From CAZJGG01 sp964545475 (GTDB taxonomy: Bacteria; Bacillota; Clostridia; Lachnospirales; JAISER01), in contig CAZJGG010000015.1 of NCBI GenBank assembly GCA_964545475.1, positions 1 to 52,233 of the forward strand: a DNA stretch of 52,233 nucleotides, given 5' to 3'. Positions within the stretch are counted from its first letter, which is position 1; each line of letters opens with the position of its first letter. Positions 13,857 through 23,028 of the stretch are shown piece after piece. The translations under genes were made by a program, and so were the position numbers. The notes under the pieces were generated by a model. The model had not been told where the DNA came from. It made no database searches and saw only the letters and a list, made by a program, of their open reading frames with translations.

Positions 13857-14837
13857 ATGAAACCCAGGGAACAGTTTATAACAGCACTAAAACGCCAGCC
13901 AATAACCGGGCATGTACCTCATTTTGAATTAGTATTCTTCCTTACAATGGAAGCAATAGGGCGCATACATCCATGCCACCGCAACTATTCCCAGTGGTAT
14001 CAAATGAGCCAAGCAGAGCGCAGGCTGCACCTTAAAGATATGGCGCTTTCATACATAGAAATCGCAGAAAAATATGACCACAGCGCAATTTTTGTTCACC
14101 CAAACCCAAGCCCAATAGGGGAAATGCCAGACGATATTACAGCAACAAGAGAAATTCTTGAAACGATTAGAGAACTTTCGGGAGATAAGTTCTTTTTAAT
14201 GATTCACGGCGACCCTACATTCCCTATACCAAACGGGGATAATATGATTGAATTTTCAGCAATGATGTATGAAGAGCCGGAAAAAGTTCACGATGCCACA
14301 AAAAGGCAGTTAGAATTTGCTATGAAGCTTTGCGACGAAATGAAAAAGCAAGACGGGCTTTTAGACGGCTGGGCTCTTTGTTCCGATTATTGTTTTAACA
14401 TTAATCCGTTTTATAGCAGAGATATGTTTGGTGAATTTGTTCAGCCTTATCTTAAAGAAGTTTTGGACTATTACCGCAAAAATGGATATTATTCAATTAA
14501 ACATACAGACGGCAACGTAATGCCGATTTTAGATATGATTGTAGACTGCAAACCTGATGCAGTACATTCTCTTGACCCTCAAGGGCATGTAAACCTTGTA
14601 GAAGCTAAAAAGCTTTACGGAGACAAAGTTTGCCTTATAGGCAACGTTAACTGCGGTCTTATGCAAACAGGAACAGAAGAAGAGCTTATTGCAGACGTAC
14701 GCCGTTCTCTTAAAGAGGGAATGCCGGGTTACGGTTACATATTTTCATCATCAAACTGCGCCTTTACAGGGCTAGGGCTTAATCGTTATGAACTGATGCA
14801 CAGAATTTGGAAAGAGGAAGGAATTTACAGTGAATAG
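13857..14837 (+). CDS. URO-D superfamily protein 1 (MtaA/CmuA-like)
   Basis: A 326-residue protein of the uroporphyrinogen decarboxylase fold, starting at ATG 13857 after AAGGGAG. The family hallmark opening KPREQFITALKRQP is present. The C-terminal half carries SIKHTDGNVMPILDM at the position where cobalamin-linked methyltransferases have their zinc-binding H-x-C, here H-x-D, and SSSNCAFTG where the second cysteine is expected. It lacks the conserved active-site context of true URO-D, and no haem genes are near. It is therefore more likely a methyltransferase-type relative acting on a small substrate. It overlaps the next, paralogous gene by 8 bp, so the two are co-expressed. The substrate is unknown. 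Confidence 0.8.
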   Translation: MKPREQFITALKRQPITGHVPHFELVFFLTMEAIGRIHPCHRNYSQWYQMSQAERRLHLKDMALSYIEIAEKYDHSAIFVHPNPSPIGEMPDDITATREILETIRELSGDKFFLMIHGDPTFPIPNGDNMIEFSAMMYEEPEKVHDATKRQLEFAMKLCDEMKKQDGLLDGWALCSDYCFNINPFYSRDMFGEFVQPYLKEVLDYYRKNGYYSIKHTDGNVMPILDMIVDCKPDAVHSLDPQGHVNLVEAKKLYGDKVCLIGNVNCGLMQTGTEEELIADVRRSLKEGMPGYGYIFSSSNCAFTGLGLNRYELMHRIWKEEGIYSE

Positions 14838-15837
14838 CAAAGAACGTGTAATGCGTACTATAGAATTTAACAACCCGGACAGAATCCCTCTTGATGTTTG
14901 GATTTTACCGGCGGCAAAAATGGAATACGGTGAAAAATTAGAACAAATTTGCGCAAGCCATGAAACAGATATAATTTCTTTTACAGGTCCTTTTGACCAC
15001 GGCTTTACGCCGGAATATTACACTCCCGGGAAATATACAGACCCATGGGGAAGCGTTTGGACAAATATTCAAGCAGGAATTATCGGAGAAGTTAAAAACC
15101 CTGTGTTTGAAGATTACAGCAAAATGGTGGGTTATGTTAACCCGGTTAGCCAATTTAAAATAGAATTTGAGCAAAACCGCCCGGCTTTAGAAGAAAAAAT
15201 AAAATTAGGGCGAGAAAAAGAAAAATTTCTTATAGGCGGCTGGATAAGCCTTTTTGAAAGAATGCAATATTTAAGAGGGACAGAAGAGCTTTACTGCGAC
15301 ATTGCCGCAGAAGAGGCGGAAATGTTCCAAATGATAGATATTATTATGGAATTTATGCGGGGTTATGTTGCAAAATGGCTTACTGTAGACGTTGATGCCA
15401 TTGCTTTCGGAGATGACTGGGGAACACAATTAAGCTTGCTTATTTCCCCAAACAGCTGGCGCACAATTTTTAAACCGCTATATAAAGAGCTTATAGACAT
15501 GATTAAAGCCGCAGGGAAAAAAGTATTTTTTCATAGCGACGGTTATATATTTGAATTATACCCAGAATTTATTGAACTTGGAGTAGATGCTATAAATTCT
15601 CAGCTTTGGTGTATGGGAGTTGAAAAAGTAGCCGAAAAATTCGCCGGAAAATTAACTTTCTGGGGAGAAATAAGCAGGCAAACTACTCTTCCAAGCGGAA
15701 CACCCGAAGAAGTTAAGGCAGCAGCCGAAACAATGAAAAAGTATTTATACAAAAACGGCGGTCTTATTGGGCAAAGCGAAATAAACAGAGACGTTCCTCT
15801 TGCAAATGTTGAAGCTATGTTAGGGGCTTGGAATTAG
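14830..15837 (+). CDS. URO-D superfamily protein 2
   Basis: A 335-residue paralogue that begins at GTG 14830 inside the end of the preceding gene, with AGGAAGG upstream. It opens with MNSKERVMRTIEFNNPDRIPLD, a textbook URO-D-superfamily start. FGDDWGTQLSLLISPNSWR (near residue 200) is the loop common to the catabolic members, and VFFHSDGYIFELYPEF shows the H-x-D version of the metal motif. The third ligand position reads GQSEINRDVP, with glutamate rather than cysteine. The proteins from 13857 and 14830 may form a pair, or act in sequence on one substrate. They are followed by an atypical mannose-6-phosphate isomerase, so a sugar-linked substrate is likely. Confidence 0.8.
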   Translation: MNSKERVMRTIEFNNPDRIPLDVWILPAAKMEYGEKLEQICASHETDIISFTGPFDHGFTPEYYTPGKYTDPWGSVWTNIQAGIIGEVKNPVFEDYSKMVGYVNPVSQFKIEFEQNRPALEEKIKLGREKEKFLIGGWISLFERMQYLRGTEELYCDIAAEEAEMFQMIDIIMEFMRGYVAKWLTVDVDAIAFGDDWGTQLSLLISPNSWRTIFKPLYKELIDMIKAAGKKVFFHSDGYIFELYPEFIELGVDAINSQLWCMGVEKVAEKFAGKLTFWGEISRQTTLPSGTPEEVKAAAETMKKYLYKNGGLIGQSEINRDVPLANVEAMLGAWN

Positions 15838-15839
15838 CA

Positions 15840-17588
15840 ATGAATAAAAAATCAAATTACGACCGTTTTCCGGTTACATATGTTAAAGGTTTTAACAATA
15901 TGGCTTGGCAAGGATATGAAAATATTTGCGCACAGCTTTTAAATGAAGTTAATGCAAGAAATTCGGAAGTAACTGTTATTACTGTAGAATGTTACCCAGG
16001 GGTTAGAGAAAGTGAAGTGTTAACTGCACTAAAAGACAGGTTAAACCCTGTTTTAATAATTAATGCGGACAGCGTTAGCCTTTCCGGTGAGGAAATAACA
16101 GAAAAAATTAAATACAATTTAACAGATGACAGAGTTTTTGGCGTAATGTATCATGGGGAAATTGAAGAATTTTTTAATAACCAAGAAGTAGAGAAGTGCC
16201 GGGAAAATATTTCCCGGGTAAACAAAGGGTTAGTTCTTGTATACGGCGTTGGAGCAACGGTTATTCATAAAGGGGATATACTTGTATATGCCGATATGGC
16301 ACGGTGGGAAATTCAACAGCGTTACAGAAGCGGTGAGCTTGCTAACTGGAAAATGAACAACTACGATGAAGATATACTGCGCAAATATAAGCGAGGATAT
16401 TTTATTGAATGGAGAATTGCCGACAGGCTTAAAAAGCGGTTGTTTAACAAAATGGATTATGTACTGGACACAAATGTGTCCGATGTGTCCAAAATGGTTA
16501 AAGTCGAAGCCTTTTTCGCAGGGCTTTCCCAAACGATAGAAAACCCATTTCGGGTTGTGCCTTATTTCGACCCTGGAGTTTGGGGCGGACAATGGATGAA
16601 AAAAGTATGCGGTCTTGATGCCGATAAAGCAAATTACGCATGGTCTTTTGACGGCGTACCTGAGGAAAACAGCTTGTATTTGCAATATGGGGATATAAGG
16701 CTTGAAGTTCCGTCAATAAACTTGGTTTTCAATTATCCAATAAAGCTTTTAGGAAATAAAGTTCACGCTCGTTTCGGTACGGAATTTCCTATAAGGTTCG
16801 ACTTTTTAGACACAATGGAAGGGCAGAATTTAAGCTTACAAGTTCACCCTTTAACGGAGTACACACAGGACACATTCGGAATGCATTATACACAAGATGA
16901 AAGTTATTACATTCTTGATGCCAAACCAGATGCGGTTGTATATTTAGGAGTTAAAACTGGGGTTAAGCCAGAGGAAATGTTAAATGCGCTGGAGCAAGCC
17001 CAAAAAGGTGAAAATTCTTTCCCGGCAGAACAGTTTGTTAACATTTTACCTGCTAAAAAACATGACCACTTTTTAATTCCGGCAGGAACGGTGCATTGTT
17101 CAGGTAAAAACTGTATGGTCCTTGAAATAAGCGCAACTCCATATATTTTTACATTTAAATTATGGGACTGGGACAGACTTGGGCTTGATGGACTTCCAAG
17201 ACCTGTACATTTGGAACACGGTTCTAAAAACATACAGTTTGACCGGGATACAAAATGGGTTATGGAAAACCTTGTTGGGCAAACCCATTTATTAGAAACA
17301 GGAGACGGCTACACAATAGAAAAAACAGGGCTTCACGAAAGAGAATTTATTGAAACAAGGCGTTATTGGTTTGAAAAACCTGTTACACTTTACACAAATG
17401 GAAGTGTAAATATGCTAAACCTAGTTGAGGGAGAAAGCATTGAGGTTATAAGCCCAAGCGCAAGCTTTGAACCATTTGAAGTGCATTATGCCGAAACTTT
17501 TATAATACCGGCTCATTTGGAAGAGTATAAACTTGTTCCTAAAACCGGGGGAAAATGGGGCGTAATTCAAGCTTATGTACGTGTTTAA
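15840..17588 (+). CDS. Two-domain type I mannose-6-phosphate isomerase-like protein
   Basis: A 582-residue protein. The C-terminal half (about 240-582) is a cupin-type phosphomannose isomerase: PYFDPGVWGGQWMK, then SLQVHPLTEYT with the Q-x-H zinc ligands, DESYYIL for the glutamate ligand, PAGTVHCSG for the last histidine, and KLWDWDR in the active-site wall. The N-terminal 230 residues (VITVECYPGVRESEVLTAL near residue 45) resemble a nucleoside-kinase-like fold, but a P-loop lysine is not evident. ATG 15840 is preferred to TTG 15828, because AGGGGC precedes it. Ordinary ManA proteins are 300-400 residues. The fused domain may act as a sugar-phosphate sensor or a second enzyme. Cofactor metal and isomerase activity are likely but the exact substrate is not certain. 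Confidence 0.75.
   Translation: MNKKSNYDRFPVTYVKGFNNMAWQGYENICAQLLNEVNARNSEVTVITVECYPGVRESEVLTALKDRLNPVLIINADSVSLSGEEITEKIKYNLTDDRVFGVMYHGEIEEFFNNQEVEKCRENISRVNKGLVLVYGVGATVIHKGDILVYADMARWEIQQRYRSGELANWKMNNYDEDILRKYKRGYFIEWRIADRLKKRLFNKMDYVLDTNVSDVSKMVKVEAFFAGLSQTIENPFRVVPYFDPGVWGGQWMKKVCGLDADKANYAWSFDGVPEENSLYLQYGDIRLEVPSINLVFNYPIKLLGNKVHARFGTEFPIRFDFLDTMEGQNLSLQVHPLTEYTQDTFGMHYTQDESYYILDAKPDAVVYLGVKTGVKPEEMLNALEQAQKGENSFPAEQFVNILPAKKHDHFLIPAGTVHCSGKNCMVLEISATPYIFTFKLWDWDRLGLDGLPRPVHLEHGSKNIQFDRDTKWVMENLVGQTHLLETGDGYTIEKTGLHEREFIETRRYWFEKPVTLYTNGSVNMLNLVEGESIEVISPSASFEPFEVHYAETFIIPAHLEEYKLVPKTGGKWGVIQAYVRV
16467..16493. repeat. Nonamer-like triplet in the isomerase gene
   Basis: GACACAAAT, GTGTCCGAT and GTGTCCAAA repeat at 9-bp spacing and include an inverted pair, GGACACA facing TGTGTCC. 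This resembles the partition nonamers at 3673-3845. Another pair of copies lies near 16861-16875. Confidence 0.4.
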
Positions 17589-17666
17589 CTGTATCTTAAA
17601 ATGTAATTTGCGGCATTTTTAATAAAAGATTATTAATGCTGTGAAAAATAAAGGAGGTAATTTTAA

Positions 17667-18740
17667 ATGAAAAAAACATTAGCAATTGCTATTGCGCTTA
17701 TTATGACATTTAGTTTGGCGGCTTGCAGTCAGTCTCAGCCTGCAGCTTCAAACCCGTCTCCAGAAGCGCCGGCACAAACACAAGAAGCTGAACAACCAGC
17801 ACCAGAGCCAGCACAAGAACCAGCTTCCGGCGGTTCTAAAGTTATTGCAGGTCTTGTTTTCCAAGAAGACCAATTTTTTAAACTTTTGGCTTCTGGTTAT
17901 GCAGCAGCGGCAAAAGACAGAGGTTACGAAATTCAACAAACTAACACAAACAACGACCAAGCAAAAGAAACAGAAGTACTTAATACATATGCTTCTCAAA
18001 AAATTGCAGGTGTAGCAATTTCTCCTCTTAACACTCAAGTTTCTCCTGCTTCTGTTAAAGCGGCTTTTGATGCAGGGCTTAAAGTTGCAATTTGCAACAG
18101 CGCAATAGATGCATTCCCTTATGCGGTTGCTTCTTTCTCAGCAGATAACTTGGCTTTCTGCCGTCAAACAGGTGATGCAGCGGCAGAATTTATTAAAAAT
18201 ACTTATCCGGAAGATAAAGTAATTAAAGTTGGCGTTGTTCAATTTAAAACACAAGTTCCAGAACAATCTGCAGACCGTGTAAACGGCTTCCTTTCCGGTC
18301 TTGAAGCTGCAGGAATCAAATTTGAAGTTATTGCAGACCAAGATGCATGGTTACAAGACATGGCAGTTGCAAAAGTTGGGGATATGATTTCCGCTAACCC
18401 AGACTTAGACATTATTTTTGCAGCTAACGAAGGTGGCACAGTTGGTACAACTATGGCAGTTGAAAACTCTGGCAAAGCAAATTCTATTTATGTTTTTGGT
18501 ACAGACGCTTCTGAACAAATCGTAGGCTTACTTAAAGACGGCAACAACGTATTACAAGCAGTAACAGGTCAAGACCCATTTGCTATTGGTTATTCAACTG
18601 TTGATGCTCTTATTAACGACATTGAAGGTCAACCAGTTGACGGCGCAGGAAAAACTAACATAATTCCTGGTATTCCTCTTAACCGTGGTGATGTTGCAGG
18701 GTTAGATACTTTCTTAGAAGACCTTAAGAGCAAAATGTAA
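17667..18740 (+). CDS. Sugar ABC transporter substrate-binding lipoprotein (RbsB type)
   Basis: A 357-residue extracellular binding protein. The signal peptide ends in the lipobox SLAAC, with the lipidated cysteine at residue 20. A proline/glutamate/alanine-rich linker (about 24-55) tethers the domain to the membrane. The body is a type I periplasmic-binding fold: GLVFQEDQFFKLLASGYAAA, NTNNDQAKETEVLNTYASQK, GVAISPL, and FAANEGGTVGTTMAVENSG in the hinge and C-terminal lobe. This is the ribose/galactose (Pentose/Hexose) family. It starts behind GGAGG, and a hairpin separates it from the ATPase gene, which should leave binding protein in excess. The ligand is not predictable from sequence; the neighbours suggest a hexose or glycoside. 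Confidence 0.92.
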   Translation: MKKTLAIAIALIMTFSLAACSQSQPAASNPSPEAPAQTQEAEQPAPEPAQEPASGGSKVIAGLVFQEDQFFKLLASGYAAAAKDRGYEIQQTNTNNDQAKETEVLNTYASQKIAGVAISPLNTQVSPASVKAAFDAGLKVAICNSAIDAFPYAVASFSADNLAFCRQTGDAAAEFIKNTYPEDKVIKVGVVQFKTQVPEQSADRVNGFLSGLEAAGIKFEVIADQDAWLQDMAVAKVGDMISANPDLDIIFAANEGGTVGTTMAVENSGKANSIYVFGTDASEQIVGLLKDGNNVLQAVTGQDPFAIGYSTVDALINDIEGQPVDGAGKTNIIPGIPLNRGDVAGLDTFLEDLKSKM

Positions 18741-18771
18741 TTTGTGTTAAATGCATTAAATGCAAATAAAA

Positions 18772-18804
18772 ACTCCCCTGCCTGCCTTATAACAGGAGGG
18801 GAGT
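18772..18804 (+). terminator. Hairpin between binding protein and ATPase genes
   Basis: CTCCCCT (18773-18779) pairs with AGGGGAG (18797-18803), and CCTG (18781-18784) with CAGG (18793-18796), leaving one bulged G and an 8-nt loop. Only a weak T-rich tail follows, so it should be a partial terminator or mRNA stabiliser, as commonly found after binding-protein genes. Confidence 0.75.
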
Positions 18805-18826
18805 ATTATTTAGGAAGGTGTATCCC

Positions 18827-20326
18827 ATGAGTGTTTTAAGAACAGAAAATATTGTAAAAGATTATCCGGGAACACGTGCCCTCAATGACGTGAGTGTTTC
18901 TTTTGAGGGTGGTAAAGTTCATGCTTTTATCGGCAAAAACGGCTCTGGGAAATCAACCCTTGTTAAAGTGTTTTCAGGGGCTATAGAGCCTACAGAGGGG
19001 AAATTTTTCCTTGATGACAAAGAGCTTAATTTTAATTACCCAACAGATGCATTTCAACAGGGCATAGCTACAGTTTATCAAGAACTTAGCCTTGTACCTT
19101 ATTTATCCGTTGCAGAAAATATTTATCTTGGAAGGCTTCCCAAAAAAGGGAAAATAGTAGATTGGAAAAAAACATCGGAAATGGCAGGAGAACTGCTTAA
19201 AAAGATGAATGTAAACATTGACCCTAGCGAAAAAGTATACAAGCTTAGCATGTGGCAATGTCAAGTTGTAGAAATTACTAAGGCTATGAGCTTTAACCCA
19301 AAAGTTTTAATGCTGGACGAACCTACGTCCGCTCTTGCGCAAAACGAAACCCAAAGCCTATTCGAGGTTATAAGAACATTACGTGACCAAGGGGTTATAA
19401 TTATATACATATCACACCGCTTACAGGAAATTTGGGAAATTGCCGATTCTGTAACGGTGCTTAGAGACGGAAATTTTATCGGAAAAGAAGATGTTAAAAA
19501 CCTTGACCACAAAAAATTAATAAGCATGATGTTTGGAGATGTAGAAATAAAAACACGCCCTGGGGATTTAAAAGTTCAGGACGAATCAATACTTAAAGTT
19601 GAAAACCTTACTCGCAAAGGAAAATTTGAAGATGTTTCCTTTGCGCTTAAAAAAGGTGAAGTTTTAGGAATTGCCGGAATGCTTGGCTCTGGCAGAACAG
19701 AGCTTTTAAGAAGTATTTTTGGCGCAGATGGATACGACAGCGGAAGCATTTCCGTTAACAATGAAAACGCTCCACGTAATGCAACGCCGGAGCTTATGAA
19801 AAAATACGGAATTGGGCTTACCCCTGAAGAGCGAAAAAACCAAGGCGTTATATTAATTCATTCCATTAGGGATAATTTATGCAATGCATGTCTTGATAAA
19901 ATATCAGAAAACCGTATTATAAACACTAAAAAAAGGCTGGACTTTGCCAACAGGCAAGTTAACGACCTGCAAATTAAAGTCCCCTCTCTTATGGCCACAG
20001 TAGGCTCTTTGTCCGGCGGAAATCAGCAAAAAGTAGTTATAGGGAACTGGCTTAACAACCATCCAAAAATTATGATGTATGACGAGCCTTCCAGAGGCAT
20101 TGACGTTAATGCAAAACAGCAAATATTTCAAATTATGTGGGAACAGTCCCGCAAAGGGGTATCAAGCATTTTTGTTTCTTCGGAGTTGGAAGAGCTAATG
20201 GAAGTTTGCCACAGAATTTTAATTATGTATATGGGCAGAATTATTGGCGAAGTTTACCCGGAAAACTTAACAATTGAACAACTTTATGCTAACTGTATGG
20301 GAGGAATAGTAGAATGCCAGAAATAG
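18827..20326 (+). CDS. Sugar ABC transporter ATPase, two tandem domains (RbsA/MglA type)
   Basis: A 499-residue protein with two fused ABC domains. The first has Walker A FIGKNGSGKSTLVK (near residue 35), the Q-loop YQELSLVPYLSVAEN, a signature region LSMWQCQVVEI in place of LSGGQ, and Walker B VLMLDEPTSAL. The second has a degenerate Walker A, GMLGSGRTELL, but a canonical signature, SLSGGNQQKVVIGNWL, and IMMYDEPSRGIDVNAK. This asymmetry is normal for the carbohydrate uptake 2 (CUT2) family. ATG 18827 is chosen over GTG 18818 because AGGAAGG (18812-18818) is well spaced from it. It overlaps the permease gene by 13 bp. Confidence 0.93.
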   Translation: MSVLRTENIVKDYPGTRALNDVSVSFEGGKVHAFIGKNGSGKSTLVKVFSGAIEPTEGKFFLDDKELNFNYPTDAFQQGIATVYQELSLVPYLSVAENIYLGRLPKKGKIVDWKKTSEMAGELLKKMNVNIDPSEKVYKLSMWQCQVVEITKAMSFNPKVLMLDEPTSALAQNETQSLFEVIRTLRDQGVIIIYISHRLQEIWEIADSVTVLRDGNFIGKEDVKNLDHKKLISMMFGDVEIKTRPGDLKVQDESILKVENLTRKGKFEDVSFALKKGEVLGIAGMLGSGRTELLRSIFGADGYDSGSISVNNENAPRNATPELMKKYGIGLTPEERKNQGVILIHSIRDNLCNACLDKISENRIINTKKRLDFANRQVNDLQIKVPSLMATVGSLSGGNQQKVVIGNWLNNHPKIMMYDEPSRGIDVNAKQQIFQIMWEQSRKGVSSIFVSSELEELMEVCHRILIMYMGRIIGEVYPENLTIEQLYANCMGGIVECQK

Positions 20327-21318
20327 TAAAAAAAATGTCGCTTTTTTCTAAAAAGAAGACAAATAACTTTGTTTTAGATCATATGATTGAGCTTTTGCTC
20401 ATTATTATGATAATATGTTTAGGTATTGCTTCTCCGGCGTTTTTAACAACGGGAAATATTTTAAACATTTTACGTAACGTTGCTATGAGAGGTGTTATCG
20501 CTTACGGCATGTGCCTTGTTATATTATCCGGAGAAATTGACCTTTCAGTTGGTTCACAAGTAGCTTTATGCGCTGTTATTTCCGCTTGGGTTTCCAAATG
20601 GCTTGCAGCCGCAGGAATTATGCCGATTGAAATAGGTGCGCTTGTTGGGATTGCAGTAGCTATAGGAGTTGCGCTTTTAACAGGAACATTCCACGCATGG
20701 GCACGCCATAAATTTAACATGCCAACATTTATTATAACGTTAGCTAACCTTAATGTAATGTATGGTCTTGCCGCTATTATTTGCGGCGGTTTCCCTATAG
20801 TAGATGCTTTCCCAAGCTGGTATGTTTTTATGGGCACAGGGAAAATTTTTGGAATTCCTTTTCCGGCAATTGTTTTTATTTTAGTATTTTTTATGTTTTG
20901 GTTTCTTACTGAAAAAACAGCTCTCGGGCGCCAAATTTACGCAGTTGGCGGTAATGCAGAAGCTGCCCGCCTTAACGGTATAAGCGTTTGGAAAACAAGA
21001 GTTTTTGTAATGTGTATGGTACAGTTAATGTGTGTTCTTGGGGGCACTATGAACGCCGCACAGGTTCGTTCTGCAACTTTCGGCTTTGGTCGTGGTTGGG
21101 AAACTCAAATTATTTCCTCGGTAGTAATCGGTGGAACAAGTATGTTAGGTGGTATTGGTACTGTATGGGGAACGTTAATAGGCGTTCTTTTCACAGGGGT
21201 TATTTCAAACGGAATGACGCTTCTAAACGTTAATGAATATATGCAGTATGTGGTTAACGGCGCTCTTATGTTTTTTGCCGTTATGTTTAATACATATATG
21301 ACTCGTAAAAAAGCGTAG
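20314..21318 (+). CDS. Sugar ABC transporter permease (RbsC type)
   Basis: A 334-residue integral membrane protein with about nine or ten hydrophobic segments, and the CUT2 permease marks GEIDLSVGSQVALCAVISAW (near residue 70) and ALGRQIYAVGGNAEAARLNG (about 205-225), the loop that contacts the ATPase. It starts inside the ATPase gene at ATG 20314 with GGGAGGA upstream. Its TAG stop codon lies within the first palindromic repeat unit (GTAGGGG at 21315). The present C-terminus (NTYMTRKKA) may therefore have been set by that insertion. Together with 17667 and 18827 it forms a complete importer. Confidence 0.92.
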   Translation: MPEIVKKMSLFSKKKTNNFVLDHMIELLLIIMIICLGIASPAFLTTGNILNILRNVAMRGVIAYGMCLVILSGEIDLSVGSQVALCAVISAWVSKWLAAAGIMPIEIGALVGIAVAIGVALLTGTFHAWARHKFNMPTFIITLANLNVMYGLAAIICGGFPIVDAFPSWYVFMGTGKIFGIPFPAIVFILVFFMFWFLTEKTALGRQIYAVGGNAEAARLNGISVWKTRVFVMCMVQLMCVLGGTMNAAQVRSATFGFGRGWETQIISSVVIGGTSMLGGIGTVWGTLIGVLFTGVISNGMTLLNVNEYMQYVVNGALMFFAVMFNTYMTRKKA

Positions 21319-22024
21319 GGGTGGATTCCATATCCACCCGAGAAACCCATGTTTGCCTATGTTTTCGGGACGATATAGAATCGTCCCCTACGGAAGCTGA
21401 TAAATTGTAGGGGCTGGCGTCCTCGACAGCCCGAGGCCTCTGGTAGGAAGGGATGTCGGGACGTCGAGGACGCCGTCCCCTACAGATATACCCCATGTGG
21501 GTTTCATAAACGAAAATATACATAAACCTATGTAGGGGTGGATTCCATATCCACCCGAAAAACCCATGTTCACCTCTGTTATCCGGGACGATATGGAATC
21601 GTCCCCTACAGAAGCTAATAAATTGTAGGGGCTGGCGTCCCCGACAGCCCGAAGCCTCCGGTTAGAAGGGAATCGGGACGTCGAGGACGCCGTCCCCTAC
21701 AGAAGCTAATAAATTGTAGGGGCTGGCGTCCCCGACAGCCCGAAGCCTCCGGTTAGAAGGGAATCGGGACGTCGAGGACGCCGNNNNNNNNNNNNNNNNN
21801 NNNNNNNNNNNNNNNNNNNNNNNNNNNNNNNNNNNNNNNNNNNNNNNNNNNNNNNNNNNNNNNNNNNNNNNNNNNNNNNNNNNTCCCCGACAGCCCGAAG
21901 CCTCCGGTTAGAAGGGAATCGGGACGTCGAGGACGCCGTCCCCTACAGATATACCACATGTGGGTATCATAAACGAAAATATACACAAACCTATGTAGGG
22001 GTGGATTCCATGTCGTCCCCTACA
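21315..22024. repeat. Mosaic array of TGTAGGGG...CCCCTACA palindromic repeats
   Basis: Two related imperfect palindromes alternate, all bounded by GTAGGGG and CCCCTAC ends. Type A (GGATTCCATATCC core) occurs at 21315-21391 and 21531-21610, with an internally deleted copy at 21994-22024. Type B (GGCGTCCCCGAC with GTCGAGGACGCC) occurs at 21406-21484, 21624-21701, 21715 into the gap, and from the gap to 21947. Spacers are also conserved: GAAGCTAATAAAT after A, and a 46-47 bp spacer ending in AAACCTA after B. The ends and palindromy are those of small non-autonomous elements (MITE or REP-like). Similar TGTAGGGG elements are frequent in clostridial genomes. No transposase is present here. Confidence 0.85.
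21784..21883. other. 100-N scaffold gap inside the repeat array
   Basis: Exactly 100 ambiguous bases interrupt a type B repeat copy. Both flanks are the same repeat, so the assembler could not cross it. The true length and copy number are unknown. Confidence 0.98.
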
Positions 22025-22062
22025 GAACACTGATTAATTCATGTACATAATGAGGGATGAAA

Positions 22063-23016
22063 ATGAAGCTTGGAATTGATATAGGAGGAACTAAAATTGC
22101 GGTGGGCTTAGTTAATGATGAAGATAAGCTTATACACAAAGACAGTACTCCAACTTTGTCGGAACGTTCCAGCGATGAAGTTATAAAAAGTATGGCGGAA
22201 TTGGCTAAAAGAGTTGTTCTTGATGCCGGAGCTTCCATAAACAATATAGAATCTATTGGAGTAGGCTGCCCCGGAATTTTAGACAAAGAAAAAGGAATTG
22301 TAATATATTCAAATAATATCAGATGGGATTATGTAGAGCTTAGAAAAGGGCTTTCCCAATATTTTGATAAACCAATATTTTTAAATAACGATGCTAACTG
22401 TGCCGCTTTAGGGGAATACGCCGCCGGAGCAGCAAAGGGTTATAGCTCCGCTTTAACAATAACATTAGGAACTGGAGTTGGCGGAGGATATATATTAAAC
22501 GGAAAAATACACAGCGGTTTTAACAATGCGGCCGGGTCTTTCGGGCATACTGTAATAGTATCCGGGGGAGCTTTATGTACATGCGGCAGAAAAGGTTGTT
22601 TAGAAGCTTATGCCTCTGTTACAGGTTTAATCCGTATGGCAACGGAGGCGGCGCAAGCTGATAATAACAGCAAACTTGCAGATTTAATATGTCAAGGAAT
22701 TGCCCTAGACGGCAAAAACATTTTTGACTGTGTTAAAGCCGGAGACAAAACCGCAACAGAAGTGCTTGATAAATATGTTTGTTATTTAGGCGAGGGAGTA
22801 ACCAATTTTATAAATGAGCTTCAGCCGGAAGTTATTGTTATAGGCGGAGGGATTAGCAAAGACAAAGAATATCTTATAGAGCCTCTTAAAACCATTGCGG
22901 CAAGAGATGTTTTTTGTAAAGGCGTTCCGTTGCCGGACATTGTGCCGGCGTGTCTTGGCAATGATGCCGGAATTATCGGAGCTGCATTTCTTAAGGTTTA
23001 TGAAGGTAATTATTAA
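22063..23016 (+). CDS. ROK-family sugar kinase (glucokinase-like)
   Basis: A 317-residue kinase that would phosphorylate the imported hexose in the cytoplasm. It shows the ATP-binding start LGIDIGGTKIAVGLV, the catalytic aspartate in FLNNDANCAALGEYAAG (near residue 105), TLGTGVGGGYI, and the ROK zinc motif GGALCTCGRKGCLEAYAS (around 170-187). ATG 22063 is preferred to ATG 22057, since GAGGG at 22052-22056 would abut the latter with no spacing. It follows the repeat array and precedes a ROK repressor by 12 bp. Specificity among glucose, mannose, fructose or N-acetylated sugars cannot be decided. With the two phosphomannose isomerases nearby, a mannose or fructose role is attractive. Confidence 0.9.
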   Translation: MKLGIDIGGTKIAVGLVNDEDKLIHKDSTPTLSERSSDEVIKSMAELAKRVVLDAGASINNIESIGVGCPGILDKEKGIVIYSNNIRWDYVELRKGLSQYFDKPIFLNNDANCAALGEYAAGAAKGYSSALTITLGTGVGGGYILNGKIHSGFNNAAGSFGHTVIVSGGALCTCGRKGCLEAYASVTGLIRMATEAAQADNNSKLADLICQGIALDGKNIFDCVKAGDKTATEVLDKYVCYLGEGVTNFINELQPEVIVIGGGISKDKEYLIEPLKTIAARDVFCKGVPLPDIVPACLGNDAGIIGAAFLKVYEGNY

Positions 23017-23028
23017 AGGCGGAATAAT

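Noticed and set aside
13857..14837. True uroporphyrinogen decarboxylase of haem synthesis
   Set aside because: Four divergent copies sit with sugar transporters, no other tetrapyrrole genes are present, and metal-site-like H-x-C/H-x-D motifs occur.
21753..21986. Minus-strand frame across the repeat array and the N gap
   Set aside because: It reads through ambiguous bases and palindromic repeats, so it is not a gene.
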